9,694 nucleotides of DNA from JBASNZ01 sp049657775 (GCA_049657775.1 JBASNZ010000035.1:1-9694), one strand, 5' to 3'. Counted from the first letter of the stretch, positions 1 through 6,682 are shown. Numbers and translations are program-made. The notes: a model not told the origin generated them from the letters alone.

Positions 1-1869
1 CGCGCCCTCCTCGGTGAGCCACGTGAGCACGTCGGCGCGCACGAGGCGGTGCGTCGCGCCCTCCGAGAACCCGCCGAGCCTTATCGAGCGGCGCGCCCAG
101 CCAAGGTACGTGGACGACATGTCCACCGTGGTCGTACTGGCCGCTCCGCCCGCGGCCGCGTGCACGGACGCCGCGCCGGTGTACGCGAACAGGTTAAGGA
201 AGCGCTTGCCGCCAGCCTCCTGGCCGAGCCTGAGCCGCACCGGACGGTGGTCGAGGAAGAGCCCCGTGTCCAGGTAGTCCCAGAGGTTGACCAGCAAACG
301 CACGCCGCCCTCCGCGACCTCGACGAACTGGCCGCGAGCCGCCATGCGCTCGTACTGCGCGTCCCCGCGTTGGCGGCGGCGCACCTTGGTGGCCACGCGC
401 TCGGGGTCGACTCCCAGCGCCTCGGGCACGACACTCACCAGGTCGTTCCAGCGCTCCTCGGCACGCTCCGGATCGATCTCGGGGGGTGCCGCGTACTCGG
501 CGACGTGCGCGTAACGGCTGCCGTCGGTCGTCTCGTACAGGTCGATCGCCGCCGCGTACTCTGGAAGGTCGGCGTCGTACACGCGGAAGCACGTGACGCC
601 TTCGCGGCGCGCCCACTTGGAGATGTGTTTGAGGTTCTTGCGCAGCCGGTTGGCGACCATCTCCGCACCCGCCGACGGGCCCGCCGGCGCCATGAGCACG
701 GGCGCGCGCACAGCCGAGGCGGACACCGCGAAGCGGTACACCTTGGCCTCGACGGCACCGTTGTAGAGCGTATGCGCCGAGGAGGACCGCAGTCCGGTGG
801 CTCGCGAGAGATCGGCGTCGCTCGTGAAGAGCGCGGCGTCCCACCCGCTGAAATGCTCGGCGAGCCGGGTGCCCAGAAGCGCGTAGAGCCCGCTGAGGTC
901 CTCGCCGGCGCCGAGCCTGATGCCGTATGGCGGGTTGGTGACCACGAGACCCGGAGTCGCGCCTTCGGGCGCGTCGAAATGCGCGAGGTCGCGCACCTCC
1001 ACGCGGATGTGATCGCGAAAGCCCGCGCGCTTGATGCACGCGAGCGCGAGCGCCACGGCGGCCGGGTCGGAGTCCCATCCGGCAACGAGCGGGAAGGTCT
1101 CGCGACCGGCCTCGGCGCGGTCGTCAGCCTCGGAGAGGAGCGACGTGAAGAGCGTCTCGTCGTGCCCGAGCCAGCGCTCGAAGCCCCAGTGCGAGCGCAG
1201 GAGTCCGGGCGCCTGGTCGGCGGCCATGAGCGCGCCTTCGAGCAGCAGCGTGCCCGAGCCGCACATCGGGTCGAGAAGCGAGCCTCCGCGTGCGGCGATC
1301 GAAGGCCACCCCGCGCGAACGAGGATGGCGGCGGCGAGGTTCTCCTTGAGCGGCGCCGCGACCTGCTCGCCGGGCGCGCGGTAGCCGCGCTCGTGGAGCG
1401 GCGCGCCTGCGAAATCGATCGAAAGCGTCCCGCGCTCCTTGTGAAGCCGCAGGTTGAGGCGGACGTCCGGCGCGTCGAAGTCCACCGACGGCCGGCGACC
1501 CGACAGCTCGCGGATGCGGTCGACAACAGCGTCTTTCACCTTGCGCGCGGCAAAGCCCGAGTGCGTGAGCCCGGCCGTGGAGCCGACCGCGTCAACGGTA
1601 AGCGTCCCGTCGGGTGAGATGTGCTCCTCCCAGGCGATCGCGGCGACACCGTCGTAGAGCTCCTCGGCGGTAGCGGCCGGGAACTCGGCGAGCGTGAGCA
1701 GGATGCGGCTGGCCAGACGCGACCACAAACACGCGCGGTAGCCGATCTCGAGCGGGCCCGAGAAGGTGACCGCCGCGCGGCTTTCGCGCACGTCGGAAGC
1801 GCCCATCGCGGTCAACTCGGCAACGAGAAGCGGTTCGACGCCCTTGGGGCAGGTAGCGGCATATCTCAT
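1..1869 (-). CDS. rlmKL: Fused 23S rRNA guanine methyltransferase RlmKL, C-terminus cut by window edge
   Basis: This reading frame runs open for 623 codons from an ATG at 1869 off the left edge. The order of parts matches E. coli RlmKL (YcbY, about 700 residues), in which the RlmL half makes m2G2445 and the RlmK half m7G2069 of 23S rRNA, using S-adenosylmethionine in the cytoplasm. Visible parts: a start MRYAATCPKGVEPLL; a THUMP-like RNA-binding region at roughly residues 45-155; a first Rossmann methyltransferase with DPMCGSGTLL at 200-209 (SAM loop) and catalytic NPPYG from 312; then the RlmK half from about 404 with NRLRKNLKH, DTGLFLDHRPVR at 534-545, FLNLFAYTG at 557-565 (SAM loop) and the acidic residue D583. 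About 80 C-terminal residues lie outside the window. No Shine-Dalgarno precedes the start; a TANNNT box 6 nt upstream suggests a leaderless mRNA. The gene is divergent from the membrane protein at 1946. Family assignment is firm; the exact target bases are inferred from E. coli. Confidence 0.95.
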   Translation of the reverse strand, partial: MRYAATCPKGVEPLLVAELTAMGASDVRESRAAVTFSGPLEIGYRACLWSRLASRILLTLAEFPAATAEELYDGVAAIAWEEHISPDGTLTVDAVGSTAGLTHSGFAARKVKDAVVDRIRELSGRRPSVDFDAPDVRLNLRLHKERGTLSIDFAGAPLHERGYRAPGEQVAAPLKENLAAAILVRAGWPSIAARGGSLLDPMCGSGTLLLEGALMAADQAPGLLRSHWGFERWLGHDETLFTSLLSEADDRAEAGRETFPLVAGWDSDPAAVALALACIKRAGFRDHIRVEVRDLAHFDAPEGATPGLVVTNPPYGIRLGAGEDLSGLYALLGTRLAEHFSGWDAALFTSDADLSRATGLRSSSAHTLYNGAVEAKVYRFAVSASAVRAPVLMAPAGPSAGAEMVANRLRKNLKHISKWARREGVTCFRVYDADLPEYAAAIDLYETTDGSRYAHVAEYAAPPEIDPERAEERWNDLVSVVPEALGVDPERVATKVRRRQRGDAQYERMAARGQFVEVAEGGVRLLVNLWDYLDTGLFLDHRPVRLRLGQEAGGKRFLNLFAYTGAASVHAAAGGAASTTTVDMSSTYLGWARRSIRLGGFSEGATHRLVRADVLTWLTEEGA

Positions 1870-1875
1870 GCGGTC

Positions 1876-1881
1876 ACGGTA
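1876..1881 (-). promoter_or_regulatory. Candidate -10 box (TACCGT) for leaderless rlmKL
   Basis: Read on the minus strand, TACCGT is followed by six bases (GACCGC) and then the rlmKL ATG. The predicted transcript start therefore falls on or beside the A of the start codon. This spacing of a TANNNT box is the usual form of leaderless actinobacterial promoters. It also agrees with the absence of a purine-rich ribosome site. No convincing -35 hexamer is seen. Confidence 0.5.
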
Positions 1882-1905
1882 GCACGAGCCGGTGAGGCCC
1901 TGCTG

Positions 1906-1911
1906 TACAAT
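1906..1911 (+). promoter_or_regulatory. Candidate -10 box (TACAAT) for the GT-C-like membrane gene
   Basis: TACAAT matches the TATAAT consensus at five of six positions and lies in the divergent gap between rlmKL and the membrane protein gene. The predicted transcript start is near 1918, about 28 nt upstream of the chosen GTG at 1946 and downstream of the alternative GTG at 1892, so it supports the later start. The -35 region (around 1883-1888) is weak. Confidence 0.5.
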
Positions 1912-1933
1912 CCGCCCAGAGGACACGTTGGCC

Positions 1934-1941
1934 GAGGGGGG
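1934..1941 (+). promoter_or_regulatory. Ribosome binding site that selects GTG 1946
   Basis: The purine run GAGGGGGG ends four bases (TTTT) before GTG 1946. The more upstream in-frame GTG at 1892 and TTG at 1928 have no comparable site, so this run decides the start of the membrane protein gene. Confidence 0.6.
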
Positions 1942-1945
1942 TTTT

Positions 1946-3646
1946 GTGCAAGCGTCGGGTACGCGCAAGGCATCGGAGGGCGGCCGCACGATCGTGGCGA
2001 TCGCGACCGTCGCACTCGTGGTCCTAGCTGTCGTGCGCGCCACCAACGGCATCTCGTTCGCCGACGACTCCCACTACGCGGCGATCACCCTCCGCCTCGC
2101 TCAAGGAGCGCGCCCCTTCGCCGACGAGATGACGATGCAGTCCCTCGGCTTCGTGCTGGCGGCGCCCTTCACGTGGCTGTGGAATGCGCTCTTCGGCACT
2201 GCGGGACTCGTGCTCGCACTCCGGCTGTTCTACATCGCGCTCGCAACGGCGTGCGGGGCCGTGGCGTACCGGGCGCTGCGGCCGTCATTTGGCCAGATAG
2301 CGTCGTTCGCGGCGGTTGCGGCGCCGCTGCTGGCGATTCCGTACAACATCGTCGGACTCTCGTACAACACAGGCGCCGCGCTGGGCTTCGGGCTGGCGTC
2401 CGCTCTCGGCCTTGCGGCGCTTCGCGACCGCTCCCGGGGAGCGGCCCTGGCAGCCGGCGTCGCCCTAGCGCTCGGTGCGTTCTCTCACCCGCCGCTGGCG
2501 ATAGCGGCGATCGTGTTCGTCGCAACCTTCATGCTGCTCGCGCGCGACCGCGCGCTCTCGCTTCGGCTCCTGGTCGGGTGTGCGATCGTGACGATCCCCG
2601 TCGCCGTGTGGCTGCTCCTCGCTGTGGGGACCGATGCCATCGCACGCAGCCTGGAGTACTCCCGCGCAGTCTGGGCCACGCAGAAGTCCGCCGGGGCACG
2701 CATCGATCGCGTGCTGTGGAAGCTCCACGACTCAGCTTCGCAGCGCCTACTCCTCCCGATGTGGCTGCTGGGCCTTATCGCCCTCGTGCCGCGCATCCCC
2801 CGCTGGATCCGCTCGGCCGCCGCGGTGCTCCTGCCTCTCGCAGCTGCGGCGCCGGGACTGCGCTACCTGGCGCTGAAGCGCGGCTACACCGACTGGTTCG
2901 GCTACACCGGCGCTGCCGTGCTCACGCTCGCGACCATCGCCGGCCTGCTTGCCGTGATCGCGTTCGCGCATCGCGCCAAACACGCCGACCTCACCCGCCT
3001 ACTCGTGCTCACGGCGCCCGCCTCGCTCGTGGGCTATGCGCTCGTGGCCACCTCCACGACTGCTGCCTGGGTGTACGCGGTGCCGGTCATCGCGCTCGCA
3101 CCGCTCGCGGCCGCGGTCGTCGCGGGGCTCGTGCTCTTGGCCGAGGAAAGCGGCGCCACGGCGCGATACGCCCTGGTCACGGGGCTTGTCTCGGTGCTGC
3201 TGCTCACGCTCTTCGCGACGTCGTTCAAGGACGATGCCCCACTCGCGCTTGACACGCGTGTGAGCTCGGGCGCCTTCGCGGGAATCCGCACCACGTCCGC
3301 GCGCGCAGAGAGTATCGCGGTGATCGAAGACATCGGGAAGCGGTACGTGACGCCGTCCGAGACAGGCGTCCTCGTGGTGGCAAACCCGGCCGCGTATCTC
3401 CTGGTGGGCGGGCGCATGCAAACCAACGCGGTATGGTTGGCGATCGGGTCGTCAGACAGCTACACGGTGGAGTGGTTCGACGCGCACGGAGGCGACCCTG
3501 ATGTGGTGCTTCTTGCCCGCAGCCTCATCGAGTCCAAGGGCGGACTGGCATCTTCCGCAGTCGATGATCCGCTCCTGGCCTACATCGCTGAGCGCTACAC
3601 GCTTGCCGAGGAGACGGACCCGCTGCTCGTGTACGTCCCTCGCTAG
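1946..3646 (+). CDS. Polytopic membrane protein, probable GT-C type glycosyltransferase
   Basis: A 566-residue membrane protein. After a short basic start, helix 1 spans about 15-31 and is followed by an extracytoplasmic loop with SFADDSHYAA (acidic pair D40-D41) and then GARPFADEM. An early-loop DD or DE followed by an aromatic residue is the usual catalytic layout of GT-C enzymes (PMT/ArnT-like, GT39/GT83), which move a sugar from a polyprenyl-phosphate donor to an acceptor outside the membrane. Roughly ten further hydrophobic segments follow up to about 425, then a soluble C-terminal domain (430-566) ending LLVYVPR. The GTG at 1946 is chosen because of the site at 1934-1941 and the promoter box at 1906; a GTG at 1892 would add 18 residues of unlikely composition. 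It faces a GtrB-like enzyme that makes such donors, which supports but does not prove the role. The substrate is unknown, and it could be a non-enzymatic membrane protein. The 3' end carries a tandem repeat that copies the stop codon. Confidence 0.8.
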   Translation: MQASGTRKASEGGRTIVAIATVALVVLAVVRATNGISFADDSHYAAITLRLAQGARPFADEMTMQSLGFVLAAPFTWLWNALFGTAGLVLALRLFYIALATACGAVAYRALRPSFGQIASFAAVAAPLLAIPYNIVGLSYNTGAALGFGLASALGLAALRDRSRGAALAAGVALALGAFSHPPLAIAAIVFVATFMLLARDRALSLRLLVGCAIVTIPVAVWLLLAVGTDAIARSLEYSRAVWATQKSAGARIDRVLWKLHDSASQRLLLPMWLLGLIALVPRIPRWIRSAAAVLLPLAAAAPGLRYLALKRGYTDWFGYTGAAVLTLATIAGLLAVIAFAHRAKHADLTRLLVLTAPASLVGYALVATSTTAAWVYAVPVIALAPLAAAVVAGLVLLAEESGATARYALVTGLVSVLLLTLFATSFKDDAPLALDTRVSSGAFAGIRTTSARAESIAVIEDIGKRYVTPSETGVLVVANPAAYLLVGGRMQTNAVWLAIGSSDSYTVEWFDAHGGDPDVVLLARSLIESKGGLASSAVDDPLLAYIAERYTLAEETDPLLVYVPR

Positions 3647-3753
3647 GCCGGCGCCCGACCCGCGTGGCCCGGACCGGTGTACGTCCCTCGCTAGGCCGAC
3701 GCCCGACCCGCGTGGCCCGGACCGGTGTACGTCCCTCGCTAAAGTGACGCCCG
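3629..3753 (+). repeat. 48-bp tandem repeat copying the 3' end and stop codon of the membrane gene
   Basis: Two full 48-bp units lie at 3629-3676 and 3677-3724 and differ at one base (3651 G, 3699 A). A third partial copy starts at 3725: its first 17 bases match exactly, and GACGCCCG at 3746-3753 also matches unit 2. Each copy begins with the last six codons of the gene (Val-Tyr-Val-Pro-Arg-stop). Since 48 is a multiple of three, stops at 3644 (TAG), 3692 (TAG) and 3740 (TAA) are all in one frame. The repeat fills most of the 140-bp gap between two converging genes. It is seen directly in the sequence; its origin as recent slippage or unequal exchange is inferred. Confidence 0.92.
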
Positions 3754-3786
3754 CGTCGCGCCGGCCTCCAAGCGTCCGCACTCGCA

Positions 3787-4752
3787 TCAGTCGCGTGGCG
3801 CGATCCGCTCCTCGGCAGTGAACCCGCGCGTCTCTCTCGTGAGGTAGAGCGGGCGGCGACGCACTTCGGTGTAGATGCGGCTGATGTACTCGCCGAGCGC
3901 ACCGATCGTGATCAGCTGCACGCCCGAGAGCAGCAGCATGAGCACCATCGTGGACGTCCAGCCCTGCACCACACGGTCGCCCGCAAGCCGGAGGACCACC
4001 AGCACTATCGCTGTGATGAACGCAACGACCGAGACGAACACGCCCAGCCAGATGGCGATTCGGATGGGGCGCACCGAGAACGCCATGATCCCGTCGAGTG
4101 CGAAGCGCACCATCTTGCGAAGCGGGTACTTGGTCTCGCCGGTCACCCGGGGTTCGCGCACATACTCCACCGGCACCGACTCAAAACCGACCCAGGCGAC
4201 CATCCCTCGGACGAACCGGTCATGCTCGGGCATGGAGATGAGCGCGTTAGCGGCCTGGCGCGACATGAGTCGGAAGTCTCCGACGTCCACCGGGATCTCC
4301 ACGTCCGAGAGTCCGCGCAACAGCCGGTAGAACGCCGAGGCGGACGTTCGCTTGAACCACGACTCACCCTTGCGCTCGCTGCGAACGCCGTATGCGATAT
4401 CGGCACCCTCCCGCCACCGCTGCACGAACTCCGCGATCACTTCGGGCGGATCCTGCAGGTCGGCGTCGATCACCGAGACCGTGTCGCCCGAGGCGTACTC
4501 GATTCCGGCGGAGATGGCGGTCTGATGACCGAAATTGCGCGAGAAACGGACCAGACGCACGTGCGGATCGGTGGCGGAGATCGCGGTGAGTGCCTCCCAC
4601 GACCCGTCGCGGCTGCCGTCGTCCACGTACACGATCTCGTATCCGTCACCGATGGCGCTCATGGCAGCTGAGCAGCGCGCGTGGAACGCCGCGATGCCCT
4701 CGACCTCGTTGTAAACGGGGACAACCACCGAATGCAGTGTGGTGTCAGACAT
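3787..4752 (-). CDS. GtrB/DPMS-like polyprenyl-phosphate glycosyltransferase (GT2)
   Basis: A 321-residue GT2 enzyme of the type that transfers a sugar from a nucleotide donor to undecaprenyl (polyprenyl) phosphate on the inner face of the membrane. Visible motifs: SVVVPVYNE at 8-16 (nucleotide fold), YVDDGSRDGSW at 42-52, FSRNFGHQ at 70-77, the metal-binding D-A-D with LQDPPE at 96-104, GDFRLMS at 158-164, HDRFVRG at 178-184, and TGETKYPLRKM at 204-214. Two membrane helices follow (about 231-256 and 266-288) with the family's GEYISRIYTEVRRRPLY tail. Length and layout match GtrB, ArnC and YkoT-type proteins. The start is ATG 4752, with GAAGGG about 7 nt upstream. It converges on the GT-C-like gene, which could use its product. 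A TACACT box at 4795-4800 suggests its own promoter. The sugar (glucose, mannose, GlcNAc or another) cannot be told from sequence. Confidence 0.92.
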   Translation of the reverse strand: MSDTTLHSVVVPVYNEVEGIAAFHARCSAAMSAIGDGYEIVYVDDGSRDGSWEALTAISATDPHVRLVRFSRNFGHQTAISAGIEYASGDTVSVIDADLQDPPEVIAEFVQRWREGADIAYGVRSERKGESWFKRTSASAFYRLLRGLSDVEIPVDVGDFRLMSRQAANALISMPEHDRFVRGMVAWVGFESVPVEYVREPRVTGETKYPLRKMVRFALDGIMAFSVRPIRIAIWLGVFVSVVAFITAIVLVVLRLAGDRVVQGWTSTMVLMLLLSGVQLITIGALGEYISRIYTEVRRRPLYLTRETRGFTAEERIAPRD

Positions 4753-4794
4753 GCCCAGGCCCTTCTCGCCCCCGGTCCTGTGACCGGCGCTTGA

Positions 4795-4800
4795 AGTGTA
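4795..4800 (-). promoter_or_regulatory. Candidate -10 box (TACACT) for the GT2 gene
   Basis: On the minus strand, TACACT in an AT-richer patch lies 42 nt upstream of the ATG at 4752, in the 88-bp gap after the MoaD-like gene. An inverted repeat, CCGGT and ACCGG at 4772-4787 with a 6-base loop, sits between this box and the ribosome site and could be an operator or a leader hairpin. The -35 region is not convincing. Confidence 0.35.
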
Positions 4801-4840
4801 ATGCAACGGACGCTCGCGGGGCAGCCCGCACGCCAGTCGG

Positions 4841-5149
4841 CTACTCCCAGCTGCCGGACTTTCCGGCATCGAACAGGCCGAGGAAGACCCGGTGCGGTCC
4901 GGGCGTCCCGCGCGGAACGAAGGCGACCCGATCACCGGGCATGATCACATGATCGGGGCCGTAGACGTGACCGTTGGCGAAGACGCCTTCGATCTCGTGG
5001 AGCGGCAATTCGAGCTCGGCGGCAAGATCGTGCGCCGTCATCCCGTCCGCGGGAATCACGTGCGTTCGCAGTGTGGACAGCTCGTTGTCGGTGCAGAACG
5101 TGTGGAGACTGCCAAAGAGACGGATGGTGACGGGCTCGGTGGGTGTCAT
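4841..5149 (-). CDS. MoaD/ThiS-like beta-grasp small protein without C-terminal GG
   Basis: A 102-residue protein beginning MTPTEPVTIRLFGSLHTF. The pattern is that of the MoaD/ThiS ubiquitin-like fold: an opening beta strand (VTIRLFGSL, 7-15), a helix region MTAHDLAAELELP (37-49), then IEGVFANGHV (53-62) and the late strand MPGDRVAFVP (70-79), where the family has its usual 'lxdGDxVaixP'. True MoaD and ThiS carry sulfur on a terminal Gly-Gly. Here about 20 residues follow the last strand and the protein ends GKSGSWE, so the thiocarboxylate tail is absent. It is more like the stand-alone or Mut7-C-type members of the fold, whose roles are poorly known. The start is ATG 5149, with CCGGAG 7 nt upstream; the frame is open to 5377, but the upstream part has poor codon bias. 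A TAGAAT box lies at 5191-5196. No molybdopterin or thiamine genes are nearby. The function is unknown. Confidence 0.75.
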   Translation of the reverse strand: MTPTEPVTIRLFGSLHTFCTDNELSTLRTHVIPADGMTAHDLAAELELPLHEIEGVFANGHVYGPDHVIMPGDRVAFVPRGTPGPHRVFLGLFDAGKSGSWE

Positions 5150-5190
5150 GCGGCGGCTCCGGAAGAATCGGCCGGGTTGTGTTACCCGCG

Positions 5191-5196
5191 ATTCTA
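5191..5196 (-). promoter_or_regulatory. Candidate -10 box (TAGAAT) for the MoaD-like gene
   Basis: TAGAAT on the minus strand, with TGGAGT 17 bp upstream as a weak -35, would start transcription near 5184, about 35 nt before the ATG. The first three bases of the box are the stop codon (5196-5194) of the upstream DUF218 frame. The pair CGGGT and ACCCG with a 6-base loop (about 5174-5189) lies just downstream. Confidence 0.4.
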
Positions 5197-6489
5197 CTCC
5201 CGCGTAAGCGCCCACTCCATCGAACCTCGAACGAAACCACTCAGGGCCGATCCACCGCCAAGGACGCGGACGCTCGGTCCGTACGTCCCGAGGAGCGGCT
5301 GGAGCACGGGACTGAGCGATCGGCACCAGACCGGCGGGAGCGTTCGCCACCCAGTAGTCGGTGACGGCGTGGATGCCTCAAGCGCCTCAGGTGCCGGGGA
5401 GACATCGCGCGTGCTCCATCGCGGGCGAGAGCGCTGTGGGAGCGATCGCTCGTCGTCGTGGGCTTCACCGCCGCCAGCCTCGTGCACCGTTACGCTGTCG
5501 TCTCTGCCGACACCTCCGCCCGCTACCGCCGCGTGTGCCACCTGCGTGCCGAACAGGTCGCGCGCCCACGCGCGCGCCCAGTACAGCCAGAATCCGGGGA
5601 TCTCGCGCGCCACCAGGACCGGCGTCTTCACGATGGGACGGGTCTCCTCGGCGGGTACCGTGCAGACGTTCCAGCCGACCGCGCGGTACGCCATCTTGAT
5701 GCGCGGCAGGTGGTAGAACTGGCTCACCACGAGCACGCTGCGGGTGCCGTCGGCCGCGAACATCGCGGTCGTGTTGGCCACGGTCAGGTCGGTGTTGTCG
5801 CCCTCGTGGTCGAGTGTGATGGCGCTGGCGGGAACGCCGAGTTCGACCGCCCGGTCTCGCATGGCGATCGACTCGTCGGCCCCGCTCTCGCCGACGCCGC
5901 CGGACATCACGAGTCGGTCCACGAGCCCGTCGTTGTAGAGCTCGGCCGCCGTGCGCACGCGGTCCTCGAGCGACTGCGACAGCGCGCCGTTCGCGTACGC
6001 TTTGGCGCCAAAGACGACCGCCACATCGGCATCTCGCCGGTAGTCGGTCGTCCCGAAGAAGTACACGTGCGCGAGCGGGAACGCGACCGCGAGCAGCACG
6101 ACGAGCGCAGCTACACCAGCGGTCTCGATGCGCGAGGTACGCTCGGCTTCGGGGCCGCGAAACGCGATGTGGCCCACAAAGAAGAAGCCGACCGCCAGGA
6201 TCGCGGTGAATGGCACCGGCACCGCAGGCGTGAACGTACCACCCCGCCACGCCAGGTAGAACGCCGCTGAGTTCCAGAGCCCGGCAAGCGCGAGTAGCAC
6301 GCTCACGATCGCGGTGGCGTTGCGCCGCCACGCACTCATCGCGGGGACGACGGCGTAGGCCACGAGCAGCCCCGCTGCGAGCCACAGCACCACCGAGAGC
6401 CACGAAGGAAGCCCGCCCAGATCGATCCACCAGAGGTCCTCGGCACGACCGGTCCGGATGGCCACGAGCGCGTTCGCGAGCGAGAACAC
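5194..6489 (-). CDS. Membrane-anchored ElyC/SanA/YdcF family (DUF218) protein, uncertain ends
   Basis: A 431-residue frame. The N-terminal third has about four membrane helices (near 28-50, 58-80, 91-112 and 123-146), followed by a DUF218 domain at about 153-312 with DADVAVVFGAKAYANGAL, LVMSGGVGESGADES, LDHEGDNTDLTVANT and VLVVSQFYHLPRIKMAYRA. This family (E. coli SanA, ElyC, YdcF) acts at the envelope and is linked to barrier function and cell-wall lipid-carrier metabolism, but no reaction is settled. Both ends are odd. GTG 6489 has no ribosome site, and hydrophobic family-like sequence (GIAFFFG) continues upstream in frame with no start codon before the stop at 6606-6604. After residue 313, where relatives usually stop, comes about 118 residues of low-complexity tail with weaker codon bias, running into the promoter of the MoaD-like gene. 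Either the start is non-canonical or lost, or the gene is frameshifted at one or both ends. The DUF218 core is certain; the gene limits are not. Confidence 0.75.
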   Translation of the reverse strand: MFSLANALVAIRTGRAEDLWWIDLGGLPSWLSVVLWLAAGLLVAYAVVPAMSAWRRNATAIVSVLLALAGLWNSAAFYLAWRGGTFTPAVPVPFTAILAVGFFFVGHIAFRGPEAERTSRIETAGVAALVVLLAVAFPLAHVYFFGTTDYRRDADVAVVFGAKAYANGALSQSLEDRVRTAAELYNDGLVDRLVMSGGVGESGADESIAMRDRAVELGVPASAITLDHEGDNTDLTVANTTAMFAADGTRSVLVVSQFYHLPRIKMAYRAVGWNVCTVPAEETRPIVKTPVLVAREIPGFWLYWARAWARDLFGTQVAHAAVAGGGVGRDDSVTVHEAGGGEAHDDERSLPQRSRPRWSTRDVSPAPEALEASTPSPTTGWRTLPPVWCRSLSPVLQPLLGTYGPSVRVLGGGSALSGFVRGSMEWALTRE

Positions 6490-6544
6490 GCCAAAGAAGA
6501 AGGCGATACCTCGTGCGCACGTGCGCGCGACAGCGGTGCCGCGC

Positions 6545-6682
6545 GTGGCGACCGTCGACCCTCGCGCGAGGGAGCACCTGCTCGAACGCTTCTGGCTTGA
6601 GACCTACGCGGGCAGGACCGGCGAGATCGCCCTGGGCATCGACACCGCGCGGTTCGTCGTGGAGATGGTGAAGCAGAGCTAG
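6545..6682 (+). other. Coding-like plus-strand fragment, possible gene remnant
   Basis: A 45-codon stretch from GTG 6545 to TAG 6680-6682, containing LLERFWLETYAG then ALGIDTARFVVEMVKQS. Of its 45 codons, 42 end in G or C, and the amino-acid mix looks like the end of a globular protein. There is no ribosome site before the GTG, and the frame continues upstream across the DUF218 start. Its stop shares the CTAG palindrome with the stop of the minus-strand gene at 6679. The frame's third positions coincide with those of the minus DUF218 frame, so part of the bias may be mirrored, but the DUF218 frame itself has a stop here (6606-6604). I do not recognise a family. It could be the 3' relic of a lost gene, a very small gene, or chance. 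Confidence 0.3.

Noticed and set aside
49..1617. Long plus-strand open frame of 522 codons
   Set aside because: It is antisense to rlmKL, whose minus frame carries all the methyltransferase motifs. The plus translation is arginine- and alanine-rich with no motif, as expected for a shadow in GC-rich DNA.
1892..1945. Upstream GTG start at 1892 for the membrane protein
   Set aside because: It lies upstream of the -10 box at 1906 and has no ribosome site. The extra residues (RPCCTIRPEDT) do not resemble a membrane protein start.
1621..3252. Plus-strand open frame of 543 codons in another phase of the GT-C-like gene
   Set aside because: It is compositionally a shadow (Arg/Pro/His-rich). The 1946-3646 frame gives regular membrane helices and the DDSHYA motif.
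3629..3753. CRISPR array or transcription terminator at the 48-bp repeats
   Set aside because: The units are contiguous, with no unique spacers. They contain only short GGCC pairs and no stable stem followed by a T run.
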